A stretch of 64,000 nt of DNA from Thalassotalea sediminis (lineage in GTDB: Bacteria > Pseudomonadota > Gammaproteobacteria > Enterobacterales > Alteromonadaceae). Below the pieces are notes generated by a model. It had not been told where the DNA came from, did not search any database, and saw nothing but the letters and a program-made list of their open reading frames with translations. The DNA lies in the NCBI RefSeq assembly GCF_030295915.1, contig NZ_AP027361.1, forward strand, positions 3,720,001 to 3,784,000, read 5' to 3'. The position numbers and the translations under genes were made by a program. This document shows, one piece after another, positions 38,485 to 46,381 of the stretch (its first letter is position 1; every line of letters begins with the position of its first letter).

Positions 38485-40533
38485 TTAGGCAGCAATACCA
38501 CTATGGCGCAGTAACGCATCAATTTTCGGTTCTCGACCTCTAAAGGCTTTAAAAAGCTCACTTGGTTCTTGTGAACCCCCTTTTTCTAGTATGCAGTTAA
38601 GAAAGTCCTTACCTACTGCTGAATTAAAAACGCCTTCTTCTTCAAAACGTGAAAATGCATCTGCTGAGAGTACTTCAGCCCATTTGTAACTGTAGTAGCC
38701 CGCAGCATAACCGCCACCAAATATATGACCAAAACTATGCTGAAAGCGGTTAAATTCAGCCGTAGATACAACAGCATATTTATCCCTAACCTGATCCAGT
38801 GTTTGCTGGATATACGCCTTTTGGTTAACATTTGGTTGATAGTTAGCGTGCATAAGAAAATCAAATAGACTAAATTCTAATTGACGTAACATTTGCATCG
38901 CTGATTGATAGTTTTTAGCCGCCAACATTTTATCAAGCATATCTTGTGGTAGTGGCTCATTTGTTTCAAAGTGTCCCGAAATAAACGCAAGCGCTTCTGG
39001 CTGCCAACACCAGTTTTCTAAAAATTGACTGGGTAACTCAACTGCATCCCACGGCACACCATCGATACCAGATACACCACTAGCATTAATTTGCGTAAGC
39101 ATATGATGAATACCGTGACCAAATTCATGGAATAATGTTACAACTTCATCATGCGTAAAAAGTGCCGGTTTATCACCTACAGGGCCATTGAAATTACACG
39201 TTAAATAGGCAACTGGGTATTGAATTTTGCCAGAAGATAATTGTCTACGGCCAACACAATCATCCATCCATGCGCCACCACGTTTTTTAGCTCTTGCATA
39301 TAAGTCGAGATAAAAGCTACCTCTATATTGCTGGTTGGCATCATGTATATCATAAAACTTCACATCTTCATGCCATGTATCAACACCCGATTTTTCTGTA
39401 ATTTTGATACCGAACAATCGGTTAACAACCTCGAATAATCCCGCCACAACTTTGTGTTCTGGAAAATACGGACGAAGCTCCTCATCAGAAATAGCATAGC
39501 GGCTTTGTTTTAATTTTTCGCTGTAATAAGGTAAATCCCAAGGTTCAATCGTAGTAACATCATACTTGTCACGAGCAAACGCTTTTACTTGTTCAAGATC
39601 TTCTTTACCTTGAGCTTTAGACTTTTCAGCAAGGTTCTCCAAAAAACCTAATACCTCATCGATTGAATTGGCCATTTTAGTCGCCAACGATTTCTCAGCA
39701 AAGTTATCAAACCCAAGTAATTGTGCGAGTTCATGACGCAAAGTTAAAATTTCATTCATGATTTCGCTGTTGTCATACTCTCCAGCATTAGGCCCTTGAT
39801 CAGAAGCTCTCGTTACATAGCCACGATATAATTTTTCTCGTAACTTTCGATTGTCACAATAAAGCATTACCGGTAAATAACTGGGGATATCTAACGTAAA
39901 CAACCACCCACGCTTATCTTCGGCTTGAGCATGAGCTGCTGCGGCATCTTTTGCAGAATCTGGCAAGCCAGCTAACTCTGCTTCATCAGTTATATTGACT
40001 GTATAAGCATGAGTTGCATCTAATAAATTGTTACTAAACGTAGATCCTAACTCTGATAAGCGCGTTACGATGTTGCCGTATTGTTCTTTTTGTTCAGGAG
40101 GCAATGCAATCCCCGACAATGTAAAATCTCGCAGTGCGTTATCAATCACCTTTTTCTGCGCAGTATTCAATGTTTGGTATTCATCACTGGTGGCAAGTGA
40201 TTGATAAGCTTCGAACAACCCTTGATGCTGGCCTACAAACGTACCGTACTCAGAAAGTAATGGTAAACATGACTCGTACGCATCTCTCAATGCTTCACTG
40301 TTGACCACTGAATTCATATGAGAAACGGGGGACCATAACTTACCAAGTGCATCATCAACATCATTTATGGGTTCGACTAAATTATCCCATGTATAAGTGG
40401 TATTTTCTTTTAACACTTTTTCAATCGTCGATTTACATGCCGCAATTGCTTGTTCAACAGCAGGCTTTACATGTTCCGGACGAATTTTTGAAAACTGGGG
40501 TAATAATGTATCTTCTAGTAATGGATTACTCAT
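38485..40533 (-). CDS. prlC: Oligopeptidase A
   Basis: 682 residues with the M3 zinc motif HEFGHGIHHML near residue 467 and the downstream Glu in VELPSQFLENWCW. The start MSNPLLEDTLLPQFSKIRPE fits PrlC. It degrades peptides and cleaved signal peptides in the cytoplasm. The gene is divergent from gor and is followed by the glycosylase and rsmJ, as in the enteric prlC-rsmJ-gor region. Confidence 0.96.
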   Translation of the reverse strand: MSNPLLEDTLLPQFSKIRPEHVKPAVEQAIAACKSTIEKVLKENTTYTWDNLVEPINDVDDALGKLWSPVSHMNSVVNSEALRDAYESCLPLLSEYGTFVGQHQGLFEAYQSLATSDEYQTLNTAQKKVIDNALRDFTLSGIALPPEQKEQYGNIVTRLSELGSTFSNNLLDATHAYTVNITDEAELAGLPDSAKDAAAAHAQAEDKRGWLFTLDIPSYLPVMLYCDNRKLREKLYRGYVTRASDQGPNAGEYDNSEIMNEILTLRHELAQLLGFDNFAEKSLATKMANSIDEVLGFLENLAEKSKAQGKEDLEQVKAFARDKYDVTTIEPWDLPYYSEKLKQSRYAISDEELRPYFPEHKVVAGLFEVVNRLFGIKITEKSGVDTWHEDVKFYDIHDANQQYRGSFYLDLYARAKKRGGAWMDDCVGRRQLSSGKIQYPVAYLTCNFNGPVGDKPALFTHDEVVTLFHEFGHGIHHMLTQINASGVSGIDGVPWDAVELPSQFLENWCWQPEALAFISGHFETNEPLPQDMLDKMLAAKNYQSAMQMLRQLEFSLFDFLMHANYQPNVNQKAYIQQTLDQVRDKYAVVSTAEFNRFQHSFGHIFGGGYAAGYYSYKWAEVLSADAFSRFEEEGVFNSAVGKDFLNCILEKGGSQEPSELFKAFRGREPKIDALLRHSGIAA

Positions 40534-40686
40534 AGTAACGTTAGCTCATTGATGGTGCTTTTATGATAGTAGATGTAAAGGCGAATCTACATTAATTCAA
40601 GGCGTAAAAATAACTTTGCTTGAAAGCATGAATGTTTATCCGCATATTTAAGGTCTTATCAGCAAATTGCTCAGGAACAACAACAT

Positions 40687-42042
40687 ATGACTCAACATTT
40701 TGATTTTTTAGCTATTGGTGCGGGTAGTGGGGGCATCGCTTCGGCAAATCGCGCCGCTAAACTTGGTAAAAGAGCAGCTGTTATTGAAGCTAAACAAGTT
40801 GGTGGAACCTGTGTAAATGTCGGATGTGTTCCAAAAAAGGCCATGTGGTACGCTGGGCAAATTGCTGATGCTATTCACTATAGCCATGATTATGGCTTCA
40901 ATTTAACGTCAGGTAATTTTGATTGGTCACGCTTAGTTGCTAATCGAGAAGCCTACATTAAGCGTATACACGCTGCCTATGGACGAGGCTTTGATGCTAA
41001 TGGTGTCACTGTTATCGATGGTTTCGCCAAATTTCTTAATAAAAATACCGTTGAAGTCAATGGTGAAAAAATTACAGCAGATCACATCGTGATTGCAACG
41101 GGCGGGCGCCCTAGTATTCCAAATATCCCTGGCGCTGAACATGGCATAGACTCAGATGGCTTTTTTGCATTAACTGAACAACCAAAATCTGTCGCCGTCA
41201 TTGGCGCTGGTTATATCGCCGTAGAATTAGCAGGCGTATTACATGCACTAGGCAGTGAGTCGCATCTTTTAGTGAGAAAAGAGAAGCCACTTCGAGGGTT
41301 TGACGACATGTTGTCGGATACGCTTGTCGAACAAATGGCTAAACACGGGCCAACATTACACAACCACAGTACTCCAACGTCTATTGAGAAAAACGCTAAT
41401 GGAACATTAACTATCCATTTAGAGAACGGTAAAAAGGTTGGTCCGGTAAATACAGTTATTTGGGCTATCGGACGTGAACCGGCTACAGATAATATCAATA
41501 TTAGCGCGACAGGTATCGAACTCGATAGCCATGGATTTATTCCAACAGACAAATATCAAAATACCCGTATTGACGGTATTTATGCCGTTGGAGACAATAC
41601 CGGAAGAGTACAACTAACCCCTGTGGCTGTAGCAGCGGGTCGTCGTTTATGTGAGCGACTGTTTAATAACAAACCTAATGAACATTTAGACTACAGCAAT
41701 GTTGCAACAGTAGTGTTTAGCCACCCCGTGATCGGCACTGTTGGTTTAACAGAACAAGAAGCAATAGATGAATATGGTGCAGAACAAGTAACTGTGTATC
41801 GCTCGCAATTTACAGCCCTGTATCAAGCAATGACCGAAAATCATCGAGACCCAACAAAAATGAAGTTAGTATGCGTTGGTAAAGAAGAAAAAATCGTCGG
41901 CATTCATTCAATAGGCTTTGGCAGTGACGAATTGCTTCAGGGTTTTGCTGTAGCAATGAAGATGGGGGCAACTAAAGCAGACTTTGATAATACCGTTGCT
42001 ATTCATCCAACGTCAGCGGAAGAATTTGTTACACTTACCTAG
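40687..42042 (+). CDS. gor: Glutathione-disulfide reductase
   Basis: 451 residues. The FAD-binding start [20 protein letters not shown] is followed by the redox-active disulfide [13 protein letters not shown] (about residues 38-50). The NADPH domain begins [20 protein letters not shown], and the C-terminal interface [11 protein letters not shown] carries the catalytic His-Glu pair. It keeps glutathione reduced in the cytosol. Divergent from prlC with a short intergenic region. Confidence 0.96.
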   Translation: MTQHFDFLAIGAGSGGIASANRAAKLGKRAAVIEAKQVGGTCVNVGCVPKKAMWYAGQIADAIHYSHDYGFNLTSGNFDWSRLVANREAYIKRIHAAYGRGFDANGVTVIDGFAKFLNKNTVEVNGEKITADHIVIATGGRPSIPNIPGAEHGIDSDGFFALTEQPKSVAVIGAGYIAVELAGVLHALGSESHLLVRKEKPLRGFDDMLSDTLVEQMAKHGPTLHNHSTPTSIEKNANGTLTIHLENGKKVGPVNTVIWAIGREPATDNINISATGIELDSHGFIPTDKYQNTRIDGIYAVGDNTGRVQLTPVAVAAGRRLCERLFNNKPNEHLDYSNVATVVFSHPVIGTVGLTEQEAIDEYGAEQVTVYRSQFTALYQAMTENHRDPTKMKLVCVGKEEKIVGIHSIGFGSDELLQGFAVAMKMGATKADFDNTVAIHPTSAEEFVTLT

Positions 42043-42332
42043 AGCTTGTTGAACTTTCATGTTTACTTTTGCCGCAATTTGTTTGGTATTTATACAAGTC
42101 AGCGCTTACGCCGTGTAGTTGTTCTACTCCAGTAAAGCGTTAACACAGTAGAATTGCCAAACAGATGCAGCCCGAAGGGTTTAACTAAACGCCTCCTGCT
42201 CATTGTTACTTGAACTAACCATAGAATGACTATGCAATAATCCAAGTGCCGCTATCAGAAGGCGTTTAATTTGAACAAAACTCAAACAGCTGAGATCAAC
42301 ACGCTCTAGCATCGTATTAATGGAGTAAAAGA
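42043..42332. other. Gene-free 290-base region with internal inverted repeat
   Basis: Between gor and the metallo-hydrolase gene no convincing coding frame is present. A 9-bp inverted repeat TAAACGCCT (42186-42194) / AGGCGTTTA (42260-42268) brackets 65 bases. The style resembles degenerate mobile-element or repeat residues in Alteromonadales genomes, but no terminal repeat of a named element could be assigned. A short frame on the minus strand here was rejected. Confidence 0.3.
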
Positions 42333-43190
42333 ATGTTTGATAGAAAAATAGTACGTAGTTCATCTTTATTGTTTAAGACATTAGCGCTGGTAAGTACAGT
42401 TATTACTTGTACCTTGGCACAAGCAAACAATAAGCATGAAGAAGACATAAAGTTATATACCTTTAACTGCGGGACAATAAAAGTCTCAGATATGGATGTA
42501 TTTTCAACCACGGGTGATTATGCCAAACAACAAGCGACCTTTACCGATAGTTGTTATTTAATTCGCCACCCAAAAGGCGATTTAATGTGGGATACAGGCC
42601 TACCAACATCACTGATTGGTAAAGAGCCGATGGTGAACGGTGTGTTCACTTTATCACTGAATACGTCTTTGATAGACCAGCTTGCTAAAATCAAGCTAAC
42701 ACCAAAAGATATTGAGTATCTTTCTTTATCACATAGTCATTTTGATCACGTTGGCCAAGCAGCTACATTTAATGATGCTACGTGGCTAACAAGTCAAGCA
42801 GAGTTAACACATATAGCCAATACTGAAAACCTTAAAGCACTGCACGCTGATCTTAGTAAAATGAAACGTAAAACTTTCTCACAAGATTATGATGTCTTTG
42901 GCGACGGCAGTGTAATAATTTTGACGTTACCAGGCCACACACCAGGTCACACGGCGTTAAAAGTTAAACTCGCGAACACGGGTACAGTTTTACTCTCTGG
43001 TGACTTATACCACCAAACTAAAAGCCGAAAACTTAAACGCGTTCCGCGCTTTAATGTGGATGAAACACAAACACGTGAATCGTTTAAGAAGTTTGAAAAT
43101 ATTGTTGAAACAGAACACGCGAAAGTCATTGTTCAGCATGACGCAAAAGACGTAAGTAAGCTTCCTAAAATTCCTCAATATCTCGATTAA
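42333..43190 (+). CDS. Exported metallo-beta-lactamase-fold hydrolase, AHL lactonase-like
   Basis: 285 residues with a signal peptide (hydrophobic up to CTLAQAN). The dinuclear zinc motif is HSHFDHVG (HxHxDH, near residue 131) with the later His in LPGHTPGH and Asp in LSGDLYH; the final His lies in VQHDAKD. The arrangement resembles N-acyl homoserine lactonases (AiiA-like). Being exported, it may act on periplasmic lactones or similar esters. Substrate is inferred from family only. A GGAG site precedes the ATG. Confidence 0.83.
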   Translation: MFDRKIVRSSSLLFKTLALVSTVITCTLAQANNKHEEDIKLYTFNCGTIKVSDMDVFSTTGDYAKQQATFTDSCYLIRHPKGDLMWDTGLPTSLIGKEPMVNGVFTLSLNTSLIDQLAKIKLTPKDIEYLSLSHSHFDHVGQAATFNDATWLTSQAELTHIANTENLKALHADLSKMKRKTFSQDYDVFGDGSVIILTLPGHTPGHTALKVKLANTGTVLLSGDLYHQTKSRKLKRVPRFNVDETQTRESFKKFENIVETEHAKVIVQHDAKDVSKLPKIPQYLD

Positions 43191-43200
43191 TCTGCTTCAG

Positions 43201-43255
43201 TTAAACATGAGTAAAACGTGTACTTTAGTAACGCACGTTTTACTTTCATGTTTAA
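43201..43255. terminator. Long stem-loop after the metallo-hydrolase gene
   Basis: Arms TTAAACATGA + GTAAAACGTG pair with CACGTTTTAC + TCATGTTTAA, 20 base pairs in all with a two-base TT bulge and a 13-base loop, ten bases after the stop codon. A clear run of T is missing, so it may protect the mRNA 3' end or act as a terminator. Confidence 0.5.
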
Positions 43256-43390
43256 GGCTTTAAAATCGTTTAGATATTATTCTGTTAACGAATATAAAGC
43301 ATACCAAGTTCGAAATTCTCTTGCGCAATCATTAAAAAGTCATACTATAAATACATCGTGGTATAAAAGTCGGCAGTTTGGCACAAAATA

Positions 43391-44353
43391 ATGACCGAAA
43401 TTCGTTCTTTCTTAATCAGTAACAATAACGGTGATGAAGTGTGTATTACCAATTATGGTGCTCGTATCATTCAGTGGTATACTGAAGTTGCCGGTGAAGA
43501 GCGTAATATCGTACTAGGTTACTCCTCTTTAGCCGATTATTTAGAAGACCCTTTTTATCATGGCGCTATTGTTGGACCTTTCGCCAACAGGATTAAAGAC
43601 GCTCAAGTAACGATAGAAGGCCAACTCTACCCATTAGACGCAAATGAAGGTTATAACCATCTCCATGGCGGTACTCACGGCCTAAGTCAGCAATTTTGGC
43701 AATTGGAACAACAATCTGAGCAATCAGTTACTTTATCTTGTGCAATTGCGAATGGACATGACGGCTATCCAGGTGCAATTACATTTAGTGTAACCTATTC
43801 CCTTACTGACGAAGGCGAATTGACCATAGCCCTTTCTGCTATTGCGGAACAACCTACCGTTGTAGGGCTGACATCACACCCATACTTTAATTTAGCGGGC
43901 ATAGAAAATGACGCAGATCGACACTTATTACATGTTAATGCTGAGTACTTTACCGAAGTCGACGAAAAACTTATTCCTACAGGTGCAATTTTACCGGTAA
44001 AAGATACACATTTTGACTTTCAAAAACCAAGAACTCTCACACATGTCTCACGAGATGTAATCGATCAAAATTTTGTTATTCATCCAGGAGATAAGCACCA
44101 CGCAACGTTAATTAGCCCAGATAAAAAACTACAGTTACATGTTTCAAGTGATATGCCCGGGTTACAAGTTTATACCGCTGATCACTTATTCGGACGTTTT
44201 ATCCCACGGCAAGGCATATGTTTAGAGCCACAATTTTTCCCAAATAGCCCTAATGTTAGCGACTTTCCTTTTTCGTTAACAACGCCCGAGCACCCCTATT
44301 CAGCCAATATCAGCTATCGACTCGTAAAACCCCACGATAAACCTTCTGATTAA
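43391..44353 (+). CDS. galM: Aldose 1-epimerase (galactose mutarotase family)
   Basis: 320 residues. Motifs of the galactose mutarotase fold are present: GPFANRIKDAQ near residue 61, HLHGGTHG near 90 (catalytic His), TSHPYFNLAG near 168 (second His), and CLEPQFFPNSPN near 291 (catalytic Glu). It interconverts alpha and beta anomers of hexoses. It stands alone; no gal operon is visible nearby. Confidence 0.92.
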   Translation: MTEIRSFLISNNNGDEVCITNYGARIIQWYTEVAGEERNIVLGYSSLADYLEDPFYHGAIVGPFANRIKDAQVTIEGQLYPLDANEGYNHLHGGTHGLSQQFWQLEQQSEQSVTLSCAIANGHDGYPGAITFSVTYSLTDEGELTIALSAIAEQPTVVGLTSHPYFNLAGIENDADRHLLHVNAEYFTEVDEKLIPTGAILPVKDTHFDFQKPRTLTHVSRDVIDQNFVIHPGDKHHATLISPDKKLQLHVSSDMPGLQVYTADHLFGRFIPRQGICLEPQFFPNSPNVSDFPFSLTTPEHPYSANISYRLVKPHDKPSD

Positions 44354-44472
44354 TCGACTTTTGCCAAAAAGACAAATATGAATACTTTAATGGCGAATTA
44401 ATGAATAGCTTTTATAGTTAACTTATATTGCAATAAATTGCGGCGTTAGCATTACGTATTAAGGAATGTTTG

Positions 44473-45840
44473 TTGGCTATTGAAAAAGACATTTTGATAA
44501 GTGAATCAATGCAACAAAAGCGCATTATTCAAGTAACATGGCTTACTCAGGCTGCCTTAGTAACAGCGTTTTATCATCCAGTATTAACTGGCCAAACAAC
44601 CAACATCATTATAATGTTGTTGGTGTTCGCATTAATGTTTTTATGTCGACATTTCGCCAAACAAGAAAAGCTTAGCCTTGCCGCCAACACCATCTCGATT
44701 ACGTTAACCTTCATGATTTTAATTTTTTGCGCGTTAAATCAAGGAGTAAGAGACGAAGCATTGCTCATTTTCCCTGCAATTATCACCTTTGCAGTGCTTA
44801 CTGGAACAGAGCGACTGATCTTTGCACTTTATACCATTATTACCAGCAGTATTATGTTAATGGCGCTAACCAATGAAACCGGTATTTACGTTCATCTAGT
44901 ATCAGGCTCAGGTCTCACTTCTGCTATCTTAGTGGTTATCATTTTGACTGTTGTAACATATAGTATTCGAATATTAGGCGTTGATATTACTCGCGCCAAT
45001 CGCCAATTAAGAAAGCAACAAAAGTCGCTTGAAGAGCAGCTAAAAGAACGTACAGATGAACTTCAGCAAAGTTTAATTTTACTTAAACGTACACAAGAAG
45101 AACTCCTGGCTTCGGAAGAAATAGTGTCATTAGGGAAAGTTGCAGCAAACGTAGCGCACGAAATAAATACGCCCATAGCAGTAGCAATTACAGCTACTTC
45201 GGCCGTTAAGGAAAACACAGAGAAATTTAAGAACAAAGTATCAAGTACCAGTACTACACGTACAGCTATGAATAACTTTTTATCGTCAACTCAACATAGT
45301 GCAGAGATGATAGCAGATAACCTTGATAGAGCAGCAAATATAATAACAGAATTTAAACAGGCGTCGAACATACAAAATAATGAACAAAAAGAGTCATTTA
45401 ACCTTTACTTACTCTTATTGCAAACACTAAAACAATTAAATACGAACAATTCTCACATGGTAACGCTTGAAATTTCAGGCGATGAAAATATTTATATCAA
45501 TCAAGCTCCCGAAGCAATTAAGCGCATCATCACTAATCTTTATCATAACTCGATTAGCCATGGCTTTTATAAACAGGAAAGTGGCACCATTAATATCTAT
45601 TTATACCAAAAAGACGATAAGGTGATCATTGACTATCGAGATAATGGCTTGGGTATTCCAGACAAAGATAAAGCCAGAATATTTGAACCATTTTTCACAA
45701 CGAAACGAGAACAAGGAGGAACGGGATTAGGCATGCATATTTTGTATAACCTAATCACTCGCACCCTAAACGGTAAAGTAACCGTTAGTGATAATCACCC
45801 TCGCGGTGTCTGCTTCACACTTGTTGTACCTATTAGCTAA
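44473..45840 (+). CDS. Membrane sensor histidine kinase
   Basis: 455 residues, probably starting with TTG (44473, seven bases after AAGGA; an adjacent in-frame TTG at 44470 is possible). About six hydrophobic helices occupy the first ~170 residues; a coiled coil and the HisKA segment VAANVAHEINTPIAVAITAT follow, then an HATPase domain with N-box (IITNLYHNSISHGF), DNGLGIPD and GTGLGMHIL. No response regulator is adjacent, so its partner is unknown (the stand-alone receiver at 9282 is one possibility). Confidence 0.86.
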   Translation: MAIEKDILISESMQQKRIIQVTWLTQAALVTAFYHPVLTGQTTNIIIMLLVFALMFLCRHFAKQEKLSLAANTISITLTFMILIFCALNQGVRDEALLIFPAIITFAVLTGTERLIFALYTIITSSIMLMALTNETGIYVHLVSGSGLTSAILVVIILTVVTYSIRILGVDITRANRQLRKQQKSLEEQLKERTDELQQSLILLKRTQEELLASEEIVSLGKVAANVAHEINTPIAVAITATSAVKENTEKFKNKVSSTSTTRTAMNNFLSSTQHSAEMIADNLDRAANIITEFKQASNIQNNEQKESFNLYLLLLQTLKQLNTNNSHMVTLEISGDENIYINQAPEAIKRIITNLYHNSISHGFYKQESGTINIYLYQKDDKVIIDYRDNGLGIPDKDKARIFEPFFTTKREQGGTGLGMHILYNLITRTLNGKVTVSDNHPRGVCFTLVVPIS

Positions 45841-46128
45841 CGATTATTTTTACTCGTTACTTTTCTGGGAGGAAAGACAAAATACAACTGTTTACTACAG
45901 GTAATAATGATAACGCTGTCAAAAGATGTTAGTAGAGCAAAATATCTAAAACAAGCGCAAAAGCACACAAACACTTGCTTATGTTTTTTAGTTATTTGTA
46001 GCTTTCATAAATCTTTAAAAATAATTTAATAATACACTGGTAATGAGTAAAATTTCTGGTAATCTGTTTCTCCCCTGATGAGGATATTAGATGGTTTTTT
46101 GTCCAACAAGTACCTTTGCTGATTTTCT

Positions 46129-46137
46129 TTATCCACA
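46129..46137 (+). promoter_or_regulatory. DnaA box (TTATCCACA)
   Basis: Exact match to the strongest DnaA-binding consensus, 253 bases before the polA start. Confidence 0.6.
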
Positions 46138-46271
46138 TCAGATAATAATTAAAATAAATGTATAAAAGGATTTTGTTCTCACCTTTTTTATTTTAAAAAC
46201 AAGCAGTTAACTTATTGCCTTACCATGATAATGTCTATTTATCGTGGGAATTACTAATGTTTTCAACAAAG

Positions 46272-46280
46272 TTATCCACA
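46272..46280 (+). promoter_or_regulatory. DnaA box (TTATCCACA)
   Basis: Second exact consensus copy, same orientation as the first, 110 bases before the polA start. Confidence 0.6.
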
Positions 46281-46381
46281 AGCGAAGCTACTAATTTTTA
46301 AGAAATTTCTAATAGCGCTAGTGTGCGTGCATTGAATATGTCATGCTTAACAAAATTTTTTTCTATATTGCTTCGAAAACG

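Larger units (their letters stand above)
45841..46381. other. Gene-free AT-rich region upstream of polA with two DnaA boxes
   Basis: No open frame of note is found in this 540-base stretch. It is rich in A+T, including AATAATTTAATAATAC around 46020. Two exact DnaA boxes TTATCCACA lie at 46129-46137 and 46272-46280 in the same orientation. Both lie on the polA side. Whether they have a role in polA expression or DnaA titration is not shown by the sequence. Confidence 0.55.

Noticed and set aside
42181..42363. 60-codon minus-strand frame in the gor-to-hydrolase gap
   Set aside because: No ribosome-binding site, no recognised family, overlaps the start of the plus-strand gene; possibly an element remnant but not a supported gene.
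45841..46381. Replication origin
   Set aside because: Only two DnaA boxes, no 13-mer array, no dnaA-dnaN, gidA or mnmE neighbours.
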